Origin: Microbacterium sp. p3-SID336
GTDB lineage: Bacteria > Actinomycetota > Actinomycetes > Actinomycetales > Microbacteriaceae
Assembly (NCBI RefSeq): GCF_025143365.1
Contig: NZ_JALXPE010000033.1
Span: forward strand, 1 to 46,354
Direction: 5' to 3'
DNA length: 46,354 nt
Below, one piece after another: positions 8,404 through 18,313 of this stretch. Each line of letters starts with the position of its first letter. The first letter of the stretch is position 1. Made by a program: the position numbers and the translations under genes. Under the pieces are notes generated by a model. It saw only the letters and a list, made by a program, of their open reading frames with translations, made no database searches and was not told where the DNA came from.

Positions 8404-9380
8404 CGAACGCGTGGATGGTGATCCTCGCCGCGGCCGTGGTCGTGGTGGCCGTCGGCGTCGGCCTCGCGCTCGGCCTGCGCCGCCGCGGCGGTCCGCGCGC
8501 GGCCGACACCGCCCGCGTGGCCAGGGCGGAACGGCTGCGGGCGCTGCCCTCGTTCCGCCAGGCGCTGTCCCGGCGCGTGCTCGCGCTGTCCGGCATCCTC
8601 GCGCTCGGTGCGGTCGCGGCGCTCACGGCGGGGGTGGTGGCGGCGCGGCCGATGTCGGCGCAGACCATCCAGCCCGTGGACACGAGCCGCGACATCATGC
8701 TCTGCCTGGACGTCTCCGGCTCCATGTCCGAGGTCGACGTGGAGGTGCTGTCGGTGTTCGACGAGCTGCTCGACGGCTTCGAGGGCGAGCGCATCGGGCT
8801 GACCATCTTCAACAGCTCCCCCGTGCAGATCTTCCCGCTCACGGACGACTACGACTTCATCCGCGAACACCTGGCGAGCATGATGAAGAGCTTCGACTAC
8901 GTGGACAAGATTCCCGAGCACTGGGTCGGCACGCTGAACGGCGACGGCGCCTCGCTCATCGGCGACGGACTGGCCGCCTGCACGATGGGCTTCGATCACC
9001 CGGATGACGACCGTTCGCGCTCGGTCGTCTTCGCCACGGACAACGAGGTCAACGGCGCCTCGATCGTCACGCTCGACGAGGCGGCCGCCTACGCCGCGTC
9101 GAAGGGCGTCCGCGTGTTCGCCATCAACCCCGTGCAGGGCAAGGACGCCACGGTGAGCGCCGAGCTGACCGCGGCCGCCGAGGCCACGGGCGGGGCCGCC
9201 TTCGGTCTCCGCGACACCACGACCGTGTCCGACATCGTCGACCAAGTGCAGGAGCAGGAGGCGACCGCGCTGCGCGGAGAAGCCCAGGTCGTGTGGTCCG
9301 ACTCCCCCGACCTGTGGATCGCGCTGCTGTCGATCGCGGCGCTCGGCTTCGTGCTCGTGGTCTGGAGGGTGCGCCTGTGA
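8394..9380 (+). CDS. Membrane VWA-domain protein, BatA-like
   Basis: A 328-residue protein. It has an N-terminal helix (~8-30), a second helix (~62-84) with the leading part of the VWA domain after it, a VWA domain with an intact MIDAS DVSGS (IMLCLDVSGSMSEVDVE), and a C-terminal helix (LWIALLSIAALGFVLVVWRV). This order (TM, TM, VWA, TM) is that of the Bat aerotolerance-type VWA proteins. The ATG at 8394 lies inside the end of the preceding gene. The next gene starts with a GTGA overlap at 9377. Confidence 0.85.
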   Translation: MALANAWMVILAAAVVVVAVGVGLALGLRRRGGPRAADTARVARAERLRALPSFRQALSRRVLALSGILALGAVAALTAGVVAARPMSAQTIQPVDTSRDIMLCLDVSGSMSEVDVEVLSVFDELLDGFEGERIGLTIFNSSPVQIFPLTDDYDFIREHLASMMKSFDYVDKIPEHWVGTLNGDGASLIGDGLAACTMGFDHPDDDRSRSVVFATDNEVNGASIVTLDEAAAYAASKGVRVFAINPVQGKDATVSAELTAAAEATGGAAFGLRDTTTVSDIVDQVQEQEATALRGEAQVVWSDSPDLWIALLSIAALGFVLVVWRVRL

Positions 9381-10441
9381 TCTTCCAGCCCGTGCTCCCC
9401 CTCGTGCTCGTCGTCGTGCTGTGCGCCGCCGTCGCCGGTGTCGCGATCTGGGTGCTGGTGCGGCCTCCGCGCGTCGGCGGCGAGCCCGTGACCGACCCGA
9501 AGGCCCTCGCGGCGCACCGCTCGCTGTGGGCGATGCGCGTGGTGATGGTGCTGGCCTGCTTCGCGATGCTGCTGCGTCCCGGCATCCCCGGCGGCAGCAC
9601 GCAGACCCTCGCGACCGACACCGACATCGTGCTGGTGGTCGACACCACGGCGAGCATCGTGGCGGAGGACTGGGGCGACGGCACCCCGCGGCTCGACGGC
9701 GTGCGTGCGGACGTGCGCGAGCTCGTGGCCGAATATCCGGGCGCCCGCTTCGCCCTCATCACGGCGGATGCGGCCGCCGAGCTGCGGATGCCGCTGACGA
9801 CGGATGCGACCGCACTGATCGGGTCGCTCGACGTGCTGCGCCCCGAGGTCACCAGCCAGTCGCGCGGCTCGTCGATCGGCGTCCCCGCCGCGCTGCTGAG
9901 CGACACCCTCGCCGCCGCGGCCGCCTCGTCGCCCGACCGCTCCCGCATGGTGTTCACCTTCGGCGACGGGGAGCAGACCACCGGCAGCACGCCCGAGTCC
10001 TTCGCCGACAGCGCCCGCTACATCGACGGCGGCGCCGTGTTCGGCTACGGCACCGCCGAGGGAGGGCCGATGCGCGTCACCACCGGCGGTCTCGGCGAGG
10101 GTGGCAGCGAGTACATCCAGTACCAGGGCGCCGACGCGCTCTCGGTCATCGACGAGCAGAATCTGCAGACCATGGCCGATCAGCTCGGGGTGCCCTATCA
10201 GCACCGCACGGCCGATACCGAGCCCGAGCTCCCGGCGGCTCCGTCCACGACCACGAACTATGCGGAGTCCGGCGAGGTCGGCAACGTCACGGAGCTGTAC
10301 TGGGTGGCGGCGCTCGTGGTGCTCGCCCTCCTCGGCGTCGAGCTGCTGAGGGCCACCACACTGATCGCCCGGCTGCGGGGCATGGCCCCCTCCCGCCGTG
10401 CCGCGCGCACCGGGGCACCCACGGAGGGAGGGTCCGCATGA
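9377..10441 (+). CDS. Membrane VWA-domain protein, BatB-like
   Basis: A 354-residue second VWA protein of the operon. It has two N-terminal helices (residues ~3-25 and ~52-72), a VWA domain, and a C-terminal helix (ELYWVAALVVLALLGVELL). The MIDAS start reads VDTTASIVAED, i.e. DxTxS instead of the usual DxSxS; threonine can still be compatible with metal binding but the site may be altered. I place the start at GTG 9377, overlapping the stop of the preceding gene (GTGA), because helix 1 follows at once; the frame is open further upstream inside the preceding gene. Confidence 0.85.
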   Translation: MIFQPVLPLVLVVVLCAAVAGVAIWVLVRPPRVGGEPVTDPKALAAHRSLWAMRVVMVLACFAMLLRPGIPGGSTQTLATDTDIVLVVDTTASIVAEDWGDGTPRLDGVRADVRELVAEYPGARFALITADAAAELRMPLTTDATALIGSLDVLRPEVTSQSRGSSIGVPAALLSDTLAAAAASSPDRSRMVFTFGDGEQTTGSTPESFADSARYIDGGAVFGYGTAEGGPMRVTTGGLGEGGSEYIQYQGADALSVIDEQNLQTMADQLGVPYQHRTADTEPELPAAPSTTTNYAESGEVGNVTELYWVAALVVLALLGVELLRATTLIARLRGMAPSRRAARTGAPTEGGSA

Positions 10442-11181
10442 CCGTGCACGACGACGCCGCCACGCTGCTGCGCGAGAACCGCCGTCGCCGCCGCATCCGC
10501 CGCTGGGTCGCGATCGGCACGCTGCCGCTCACCCTCGCCGCACTGTTCTTCGTGGGCAAGCTGCTCAGCATGTACGCGTTCGCGCATCAGTCCGTCACCG
10601 CGTACGTGGTGGACGACTTCGCCGGCTCCGAGTCCGCGGCCCACGGACAGGAGTTCCTCAACTGGTTCGAGCCGTACAAGGCGCCGTACAACATCGGCAC
10701 GGCGCTCGCAGGCGGCGAGCAGCTGCCGGAGGCGCGCGAGAAGCTGGAGGAGGCACTCGACCTCGCGACCGGGCTGGAGGTGTGCGCGGTGCGGGTCAAC
10801 CTCGCCCTCGTCGTCGAGCGCCAGGGCGATGCCGCGAGGGCGGACGGCGACGGCGCCGCGGCCGCCGAGCTGTACGGCGAGGCTCTGACCCTCACCGTCG
10901 AGACTCCCGACGAGTGCCGCAGCGAGGAGGCGGAGCAGCAGTCGCCCGACCCCGAGCGGGACATGTCGGACACCCTCGACAACACCGAGGACCGGCTGAA
11001 GCAGAAGCAGCAGGAACAGCAGCAGGAGCAGCCTCAGGAACCGCAGGAGCAGGAGCAGCAGCCGCAGCCGTCCGACGAGAAGCTGCAGGACCTGCAGGAC
11101 AAGCTGCAGCAGGGCACCCAGGAGCGCGATCAGCAGCAGGGCGACGACCCGGGCGGCTCCGGAACGGACAGGCCATGGTGA
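10438..11181 (+). CDS. TPR-like membrane protein with Gln/Glu-rich C-terminus, BatC-like position
   Basis: A 247-residue protein with a basic N-terminus, one membrane helix (~residues 22-45, WVAIGTLPLTLAALFFVGKL), and then an extracytoplasmic part. A TPR-like segment (YNIGTALAGGEQLPEAREKL and LALVVERQGDAARADGDGAA) is followed by about 75 residues rich in Gln, Glu and Pro. Bat operons commonly contain a TPR protein at this place. The start overlaps the preceding stop (ATGA) and has a strong GGAGGGAGGG ribosome site. The Q-rich tail is encoded by CAG/GAG-rich near-repeats, which may vary in length between strains. Confidence 0.75.
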   Translation: MTVHDDAATLLRENRRRRRIRRWVAIGTLPLTLAALFFVGKLLSMYAFAHQSVTAYVVDDFAGSESAAHGQEFLNWFEPYKAPYNIGTALAGGEQLPEAREKLEEALDLATGLEVCAVRVNLALVVERQGDAARADGDGAAAAELYGEALTLTVETPDECRSEEAEQQSPDPERDMSDTLDNTEDRLKQKQQEQQQEQPQEPQEQEQQPQPSDEKLQDLQDKLQQGTQERDQQQGDDPGGSGTDRPW

Positions 11182-12278
11182 CGGACAACGAGCGGCGGCG
11201 GGCGCGCTACGTCGGCGGGGCGGAAGGCGCTCCCCCGGTTCCGCCGCCCGGCGGGTACCGCGGCGCGAAGCGGCAGCAGCCGGACCTCACGCCGCCTCCG
11301 CCCGCCGTGGACTCGTCCCCCGGACAGGAGCGGCGGCCGTCGAACGCGCTGGGGTGGGTCGCGCTCGTCGCGGCGATCCTCTTCGTGCTGGTGCTGTTCG
11401 GTGCGATGGTCGCCGGCGGCACGGACCTGCTCTACGGCGTCACCATGATCGTGGTGCAGCTGGTGGTGCTTGGCGTGATCGTCGCGGCCCTGTTCTCTCC
11501 GGGGGGACGACGGCTCGGCACGATCGCCCTCATCCTGACCGTGCTCCTCAACGTGGCCACGGTCGGCGCGCTGAGTGCCCTGCGTACCTCGGCATCGGGG
11601 AACTACGAGGGCGTGAAGACCGCCGAGCAGCGGCACGCCGAGGCGTATCCGGCCATCAAGGGCACCGACCCGCAGCAGGCGCTGTCCCAGCAGTCGCTGG
11701 AGGAGGTGCGCGCCGCCGCGGACGCGCTGTTCGCCGATGTGCGCGAACGCCTCACCGCGGAGTTCGGCTACACGTGGACCCAGGTCGGCGCGGAGGATCT
11801 CCGCCCCGAGCGCAACGGCTACGGCGGCGAGTCGATGCTGTACGAGTTCACGACCCCGGCGTGGGCCACGAACGAGCCCGTGCAGGACTACGACCGCAAG
11901 CTCGAGGTCATGGAGGTCGTGAACCAGGTGGTGCTGGACCACGGGCTGTGGGATCTGTACTCGTTCAACGACCCGGCGAACTCGGGCATCGACCCGACCA
12001 TGATCGCGAAGCTGTACGGCAGCGACGACCCGCGCACCCAGACGACCTGGGAGTACTACACGGAGAACTACCCCGACCCGCTGCGCTTCTACGCCAACAT
12101 CCACGACCTCTCGAACGACACGGACGGCGGCTTCCGCACCGCCCGGGAGGCGCAGAGCGCGCGCACGGGAGAGCCGCTGGAGGGGCTGCAGCTCGTGGTG
12201 GTCGCGAGCGCCGTGCTGAGCGAGGCCGACCGCGCCGAGTTCGAGCAGAGGCTCCAGGACTACCCCGGCTTCGAGTGA
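11175..12278 (+). CDS. Membrane protein of unknown function closing the MoxR operon
   Basis: A 367-residue protein with a Pro-rich cytoplasmic N-terminus (~55 residues). Three transmembrane helices follow (~residues 57-79, 83-108, 115-137), then a ~230-residue extracytoplasmic domain without a motif I know (contains YTWTQVGAEDLRPERNGYGG and WEYYTENYPDPLRFYANIHD). The ATG at 11175 overlaps the preceding stop by 7 bp; GTG at 11178 is an alternative. By position it belongs to the MoxR/VWA assembly. A weak GGCGCG/CGCGCC hairpin follows in the 66-bp gap to the next gene. Confidence 0.8.
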   Translation: MVTDNERRRARYVGGAEGAPPVPPPGGYRGAKRQQPDLTPPPPAVDSSPGQERRPSNALGWVALVAAILFVLVLFGAMVAGGTDLLYGVTMIVVQLVVLGVIVAALFSPGGRRLGTIALILTVLLNVATVGALSALRTSASGNYEGVKTAEQRHAEAYPAIKGTDPQQALSQQSLEEVRAAADALFADVRERLTAEFGYTWTQVGAEDLRPERNGYGGESMLYEFTTPAWATNEPVQDYDRKLEVMEVVNQVVLDHGLWDLYSFNDPANSGIDPTMIAKLYGSDDPRTQTTWEYYTENYPDPLRFYANIHDLSNDTDGGFRTAREAQSARTGEPLEGLQLVVVASAVLSEADRAEFEQRLQDYPGFE

Positions 12279-12344
12279 CCTCACGGCGCGAGTGCAAGCG
12301 GCGTGCGCGCCCCGGAGAGACGAGGGCGGTGGGAGGATGGCGGC

Positions 12345-13043
12345 ATGCGACAGGGGGCGGTCGGCAAGGTGCGGCTGGTCGAACGCGACGGGCGTCGACT
12401 GGTCGAGAAACGGCTGTCGGATCCGGCTCGCCATGACACCGAGGTCCGTGCCCTGCGGGCGCTCGCGGGTTCGCCTCTCCCGGTGCCGGAGGTCGTGGAG
12501 GAGCGTCCTGGCGCGATCCTGATGACCGAGCTGCCGGGCTCCCGCCTGGACGATGCGGACCCGCACGCCCGGATCGAGGGGCTGCGGGCCTCTGCCGCGC
12601 TGCTGCGACGCCTGCACGCGGTCGAGATCCCGGCGGGCCTCCCGCCCGCGCCGGACGATGCGGCGATCGTCGCCCGGTACCGCGCCGCCGGAGGACCCGC
12701 GCTCCCGCTCGCGATCCCCGCCGCCGTCGGCACGGTCTTCTGTCACGGCGACTGGACCGACGGCAACCTCCTCGCCGTCGACGGACGCATCACGGGCGTC
12801 GTGGACTGGGAGGCCGCCCACGCCGGCGACCCGCTGCGCGAGCTGTCCCGCGCGGTCTGGGGCTCGTCCCGCAAGGATCCGCGCTCCGCCGCGGCGCTGA
12901 TCGCGGGGTACGGCGCCGACCCCGACGCCGTACGAGCGTGGTTCCCGATCCACGCCGCGGAGCTGTGGCTGTGGTTCACGGAGGCGGGCCCCGCTGAGTA
13001 CCTCGCGCAGCTCACCGCCGATCTGCGCGCCTGGCCCGGGTGA
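12345..13043 (+). CDS. Aminoglycoside phosphotransferase (APH)-family small-molecule kinase
   Basis: A 232-residue protein with the kinase-like APH fold. The catalytic loop is FCHGDWTDGN (HGDxxxxN) and the metal-binding segment is GVVDWE, the APH counterpart of DFG. The N-lobe has KVRLVERDGRRLVEKRL, whose lysine may contact ATP. The start is ATG at 12345 with GGGAGGA 8 nt upstream. The substrate is unknown: the family covers aminoglycosides, macrolides, choline, homoserine and sugars. Nothing in the neighbourhood suggests antibiotic resistance. Confidence 0.8.
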   Translation: MRQGAVGKVRLVERDGRRLVEKRLSDPARHDTEVRALRALAGSPLPVPEVVEERPGAILMTELPGSRLDDADPHARIEGLRASAALLRRLHAVEIPAGLPPAPDDAAIVARYRAAGGPALPLAIPAAVGTVFCHGDWTDGNLLAVDGRITGVVDWEAAHAGDPLRELSRAVWGSSRKDPRSAAALIAGYGADPDAVRAWFPIHAAELWLWFTEAGPAEYLAQLTADLRAWPG

Positions 13044-13071
13044 GGCCTCGCCCCGACCGGACGGGGGCCTC
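13042..13071 (+). terminator. Hairpin at the end of the APH-family gene
   Basis: GAGGCC (13042-13047) pairs with GGCCTC (13066-13071), with an inner CCCC/GGGG pairing. It starts at the stop codon and has no U-run after it. Confidence 0.5.
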
Positions 13072-13094
13072 TCGAAGATCCGCGGTGCCGTGGC

Positions 13095-13120
13095 TACACT
13101 GGCGCCACAGGGACGGAGGA
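13095..13120 (+). promoter_or_regulatory. Promoter -10 and ribosome site of the PNPOx-family gene
   Basis: TACACT at 13095-13100 is a good actinobacterial -10. It would give a leader of about 19 nt with GGACGGAGGA (13111-13120) five bases before the ATG. Confidence 0.5.
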
Positions 13121-13125
13121 CACCG

Positions 13126-13533
13126 ATGATCCGAGAGCTCGATCAACAACAGTGCTACGAGTTGCTGACCACGACGACGGTCGGCCGCATCGGGTTCGAG
13201 TACGACGGCAGGGTGCACATCCACCCGGTGAACTACGCGCTCTCCGGCCGGGACATCCTGCTGCGCACCTCCCACGAGGGGCTGCTGGCCGCGGTCACCA
13301 CGGTGCCGGCGGCCGTCGCGTTCGAGGTGGACTACCACGACCCGCTCGGGGCGAACGCGTGGAGCGTGCTGATGCACGGCACGCTGTCACGCGCCCCGGA
13401 GGAGGACGCGGTCGGCATCGCGGCGCGCGTGCACCCGTGGGCGGGCGAGGACCGCGACCTGGCCCTGCTGCTCCGCATCGAGAGCATGTCGGGGCGGAGC
13501 GTGCAGCGGGAGAAGCCTCGCCCCGAGATCTGA
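13126..13533 (+). CDS. Pyridoxamine 5'-phosphate oxidase-family protein (FMN-binding split barrel)
   Basis: A 135-residue single-domain protein. Its opening, with LTTTTVGRIGFEYDGRVHIH and PVNYALSGRDILLRTSHEG, is typical of the FMN-binding split-barrel fold used by small PNPOx-like and F420-dependent reductases in actinobacteria. The ATG at 13126 follows the ribosome site GGACGGAGGA; a GTG in frame at 13090 lies on the promoter side and is not used. A true vitamin B6 oxidase is unlikely because the sequence is shorter than PdxH. The cofactor (FMN, F420 or heme) and substrate are not determined. Confidence 0.8.
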   Translation: MIRELDQQQCYELLTTTTVGRIGFEYDGRVHIHPVNYALSGRDILLRTSHEGLLAAVTTVPAAVAFEVDYHDPLGANAWSVLMHGTLSRAPEEDAVGIAARVHPWAGEDRDLALLLRIESMSGRSVQREKPRPEI

Positions 13534-13557
13534 GCGCGATCCCGCTCGAACTCCCAG

Positions 13558-13636
13558 GAGCTGAACGGGGACGAGGGCCTGCGGTACCGGCGCGCACCGC
13601 GGTCCCCGCGAGCTGAACGGGGACGAGGGCCTGCGG
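13558..13636. repeat. 27-bp direct repeat between convergent genes
   Basis: Two exact 27-bp copies occur at 13558-13584 and 13610-13636, 52 bp apart, each starting GAGCTGAACGGGGACGAGGG. Between and within them GTCCCC (13602-13607) pairs with GGGGAC (13619-13624), so the region can fold as a terminator for both convergent genes. Confidence 0.75.
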
Positions 13637-13637
13637 G

Positions 13638-14345
13638 TCAGCCCGCGAACGCGAGTCCGGCGGCGAGCGCGAAGCCGAGCACGGTCGCGAGTCCGGTGGA
13701 CTCCTTGGCCTTCGACTGGGCCTCCGGGACCATCGAGTCCACGAGCATGACCAGGAGCGCCCCCGCTGCGAAGCCACTCGCACCGGAGCGGAACACGTCG
13801 CCCGTGACGCTCGCGAGCGCGAAGCCCGCGACCGTGGCCGCTGCGCACAGCACGGCGACCCCCGCCCACAGCAGCAGCACTCGGGCGCGGTTCATGCCGC
13901 CGTCGAGCAGGTCGGCCGCCGAGCCGATGGACTCCGGCAGGTTCGACACGAGGATGGCGACGACGAGGGCGATGCTGACCGGCTCGCCCGACGCCAGGCC
14001 GATGCCGAGCACGAGCTGCTCAGGGATGCCGTCGAGGAGAGCGCCGACCGCGAGCTGCCCGCCGCCCGCCGCCCCCTTGGTGCGTGCCGCGCGTGCGTCG
14101 AGGATGCGCGCCGCGATGTAGTAGCTGAGCGCGCCGAGCGCGACTCCCGCCACGAGCGGCACCGGTCCGCCCCGGTCGAGCCCTTCCTCCCACAGCTCGA
14201 AGGCGATGGAGGCCATCAGGGCTCCGGCTCCGAAGCCGAGCACGATGCCGAGCCAGCGCGGCGGCCAGGTGCGGAGCAGCGCGAGCACCGCGCCGACGAA
14301 CAGGGGTGCGGCCGCCACCGCGCCCCACAGCACCGCTTCGCCCAT
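13638..14345 (-). CDS. ZIP-family metal transporter
   Basis: A 235-residue membrane protein with about seven to eight helices. The ZIP signatures appear as LLDGIPEQLVLGIGLASGE and SNLPESIGSA, matching the HxxPE-type motifs of helices IV and V, though the canonical histidines are replaced (DGIPE, SNLPE). This could mean altered metal preference or a relative that does not move zinc. The ATG at 14345 has GGAGG 5 nt upstream. A very polar open frame continues upstream but overlaps the vapB promoter region and has no membrane character, so I exclude it. It is single and convergent with the PNPOx gene. Confidence 0.8.
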   Translation of the reverse strand: MGEAVLWGAVAAAPLFVGAVLALLRTWPPRWLGIVLGFGAGALMASIAFELWEEGLDRGGPVPLVAGVALGALSYYIAARILDARAARTKGAAGGGQLAVGALLDGIPEQLVLGIGLASGEPVSIALVVAILVSNLPESIGSAADLLDGGMNRARVLLLWAGVAVLCAAATVAGFALASVTGDVFRSGASGFAAGALLVMLVDSMVPEAQSKAKESTGLATVLGFALAAGLAFAG

Positions 14346-14445
14346 GCGCACCTCCGTCGCCCACTCTCCCACGGGCTCCTCACGTCCGCCCGGCGGCGCG
14401 CAGCATGCGGACCGCCGACCGGGGAGGTCTGTCCACCCACCGGAG

Positions 14446-14465
14446 TACCACTCGAATGGTAGTCT
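14446..14465 (+). promoter_or_regulatory. vapB promoter with palindromic operator
   Basis: TACCA-CTCGAA-TGGTA (14446-14461) is an inverted repeat that overlaps the probable -10 TAGTCT (14460-14465). The ATG follows 6 nt later, so the mRNA is probably leaderless. The location fits autorepression by the VapBC complex. Confidence 0.55.
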
Positions 14466-14471
14466 GATGCC

Positions 14472-14685
14472 ATGCACACGACCATGGACAAGGCGGGGCG
14501 CGTCGTGATCCCCGCGGCGCTGCGCGAGCGCATCGGACTCGTCCCCGGCCCCATCGACATGGTCATCGACGGCAACGGGATCAGGATCGAGGTGCAGCCT
14601 CCCGACAACGTCGTCGAGAAGGACGGGCGCCTGGTCATCACCGGCGGCCCGACGCTCACCGCCGACGACATCCGCGAGCTGCGCC

Positions 14686-14702
<17 letters not shown>
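14472..14702 (+). CDS. vapB: VapB-type antitoxin, SpoVT/AbrB fold
   Basis: A 76-residue DNA-binding antitoxin. The swapped-hairpin AbrB domain is at the N-terminus: MDKAGRVVIPAALRERIGL is the classic signature. The C-terminal part (TADDIRELRLADQR) would bind and neutralise the toxin. It is translated from ATG 14472, probably without a leader. The toxin gene starts inside its last codons (17-bp overlap), the usual arrangement that couples their translation. It should repress its own promoter through the palindrome at 14446-14461. Confidence 0.9.
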
Positions 14703-16591
<1,889 letters not shown>

Positions 16592-16600
16592 CTCCTCTGC

Positions 16601-16637
16601 ACGAAGGGACGCCCCGCGCTGTCGGGCGTCCCTTCGT
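16601..16637 (+). terminator. Strong intrinsic terminator after argG
   Basis: A perfect 14-bp stem, ACGAAGGGACGCCC (16601-16614) with GGGCGTCCCTTCGT (16624-16637), has a 9-nt loop. There is no U-tract, as is usual in high-GC actinobacteria. It may also serve the convergent GntR gene. Confidence 0.85.
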
Positions 16638-16685
16638 CATGAGGGCGGACCGGTCGTTCCCCATCGATCGGTCACCGCTCCTGGT

Positions 16686-16779
16686 CGCTCAGGGCTCGGG
16701 GCGACGCGGGCGCTGCGGGCGCTGCGGGCGGTCCTTGCTCGTCGGACGCGGATCGCCCGTCGGGCGCTCAGGGCTCGGA
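16686..16779. repeat. Short duplicated and tandem repeats downstream of the GntR gene
   Basis: CGCTCAGGGCTCGG occurs at 16686-16699 and again overlapping the GntR stop codon (from 16765). Between the copies GCGGGCGCT is repeated nearly three times in tandem. This looks like local duplication of the gene's 3' end. Confidence 0.5.
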
Positions 16780-17490
16780 GTGGTCGGCGCCTTCTCCCCG
16801 GCGCAGCGCCTGCTCTTCGGCGCGGTCGATGACGGCCGGCAGGACCTGGTCGAAGAGCTCGATCAGGGCGGCACGCATGCCCACGTCGTCCCGCGCGCGC
16901 ATCCTCTCTCCGATCACCTGCGTCGCGGCGTCGATCGCAGCCCAGTCGAACGCACCGCTCGCCTGTGCGCTGAAGCGCCGGATCAGCGGACCGAGGAACT
17001 CGATCACGGTCGTGCGGGTGGTGTTGCCCTCCAAGCGCGCATACGCCACGGCGATCGCGCGGAGCGCTCCGCTGAACGCCGCGACATCGGCGGCGCGGAC
17101 GGCCGATGTCATGTCGTCGGCGAGCTCGGAGAGGTAGGCGATGTCGTCGGACCGCATGTGACGCGTGGCGTGCCGGACCGAGCCGATCCAGATGTCGCCG
17201 AAGAGGGCGACCGCGTCGCGCACCTGCTCGAGGTCGATGGGGGCCACCCGGGTGAAGCGGTTGCGCTGCATCTCGACCAGCCCGTGCTCGGCGAGTCGAT
17301 CGAGCGCGTGCCGCACCGGCGTCTTGGACGTGCCGAGAGTCTCGGCGAGCTCGTAGTCGCGCAGTCGCTCCCCCGGTCGCAGTTCGCCGCTGACGATGGC
17401 ATCTCGCAGCCTGCTGTAGATGTCGTCGCTCATGGTCCGCCGTTCCAGCGGACTGTCCATGCCAGGCACATCGCACCCCTTCTCCGTCAT
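16768..17490 (-). CDS. GntR-family transcriptional regulator (FadR/VanR-like)
   Basis: A 240-residue regulator. The N-terminal winged helix begins at MSDDIYSRLRDAIVSGELRP and continues with LRDYELAETLGTSKTPVRHAL, the GntR signature. The helical C-terminal half (VRDAVALFGDIWIGSVRHAT onward) resembles an FCD-type ligand-binding domain but lacks an obvious set of metal-binding histidines. I use ATG at 17490 because a GGGGGGA ribosome site precedes it; ATGs at 17460 and 17433 are possible and the last would start right at the DNA-binding domain. It is divergent from the TetR operon. The target and ligand are unknown. Confidence 0.85.
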   Translation of the reverse strand: MTEKGCDVPGMDSPLERRTMSDDIYSRLRDAIVSGELRPGERLRDYELAETLGTSKTPVRHALDRLAEHGLVEMQRNRFTRVAPIDLEQVRDAVALFGDIWIGSVRHATRHMRSDDIAYLSELADDMTSAVRAADVAAFSGALRAIAVAYARLEGNTTRTTVIEFLGPLIRRFSAQASGAFDWAAIDAATQVIGERMRARDDVGMRAALIELFDQVLPAVIDRAEEQALRRGEGADHSEP

Positions 17491-17650
17491 GGCGGTCCCC
17501 CCGCCGCTTCCGGACCACAGCCCCACCAGGTGTCCCCGGCCGTGTCGCCCGTTCTCTCGCGCCCGAGCGCAACGCGTAACATAACACACCCTCTTCTGTG
17601 ACTCCCCGAGTGTGCAGCGGAGAGTCGCGCGGACACAACCCTCCATTATC

Positions 17651-17680
17651 TTGCACAGTCATGTGCATTTTAAGTATCAT
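17651..17680 (+). promoter_or_regulatory. TetR-operon promoter with embedded operator
   Basis: TTGCAC (17651-17656) and TATCAT (17675-17680) are a near-consensus -35/-10 pair with an 18-bp spacer. The inverted repeat TGCACA-GTCA-TGTGCA (17652-17667) overlaps the -35, a position that would block RNA polymerase when bound, probably by the TetR product. The ATG begins 6 nt after the -10, so the mRNA is leaderless. Confidence 0.75.
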
Positions 17681-17686
17681 GGACGG

Positions 17687-18313
17687 ATGTCCACCCGCGC
17701 CCCCCGCCGCGACGCCGTCGAGAACCGCGCCGGCATCCTCGCCGCCGCCCGCGCCGCGCTCGCCCTCGACCCGCACGCGTCGATCGACGTCATCGCCCGC
17801 AGTGCCGGCCTCTCCCGCCGCACGCTCTATGGTCACTTCGACGACCGCGACGCCCTCATCCGCGAGCTCGTCTCCAGCGGAGCCCAGCGCTTCAACGCGA
17901 TCGCCGCGTCCGTGCACGACGACGACCCCCGCGTCGCGCTGGCTCGTCTTGCCGCGCGCCTCTGGCAGGAGGCCGCCCACGTGCAGGTCGCCGCAGCCCT
18001 CGCGCTCGACGAGACGCATGTCGCGCACACGGCGCAGGCCCTGGCCCCGCTGCGCAGCGCCCTCGCCGCGCTGGTGCAGCGCGGGCAGGACGACGGCAGC
18101 TTCCGCACCGACCTTGCCGCCCCCGTCGTCGCCCGGCTGATCGAGGAGATGGCGCGGGCCGTCGTGTCGCGCACCGACGCCGACTCGACCGGTGCCGGCG
18201 ACCTCGCCGTGCGCTCCGTGCTGAGCATCGCCGGGCTCTCGTGGCGCGAGGCGGACGAGCTGTTGGCGGCGCATCCCGACATCGCCGCGGCCGACCGGGA
18301 GGTGCGCGCATGA
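17687..18313 (+). CDS. TetR-family transcriptional regulator
   Basis: A 208-residue repressor-type protein. The N-terminal helix-turn-helix is typical: ILAAARAALALDPHASIDVI, then ARSAGLSRRTLYGHFDDRDAL. The helical C-terminal half would bind an unknown ligand. The start ATG at 17687 lies directly behind a strong promoter that carries a palindromic operator, so autorepression is likely. It overlaps the next gene by 4 nt (ATGA) and thereby heads a three-gene operon with a degenerate ABC protein and a YhgE/Pip membrane protein. It most likely controls that transporter in response to a membrane-active or toxic compound; this is inference. Confidence 0.9.
   Translation: MSTRAPRRDAVENRAGILAAARAALALDPHASIDVIARSAGLSRRTLYGHFDDRDALIRELVSSGAQRFNAIAASVHDDDPRVALARLAARLWQEAAHVQVAAALALDETHVAHTAQALAPLRSALAALVQRGQDDGSFRTDLAAPVVARLIEEMARAVVSRTDADSTGAGDLAVRSVLSIAGLSWREADELLAAHPDIAAADREVRA

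Noticed and set aside
12345..13043. Antibiotic-resistance aminoglycoside kinase
   Set aside because: The APH-fold signature alone does not show aminoglycoside specificity, and there are no resistance-gene or mobile-element neighbours.
16601..16637. Riboswitch or attenuator for argG
   Set aside because: The hairpin is downstream of the stop codon and is simply a terminator.
16638..16767. C-terminal extension of the GntR protein through the downstream repeats
   Set aside because: The GntR frame stops at 16768; the frame that stays open is a different one and has only low-complexity sequence.
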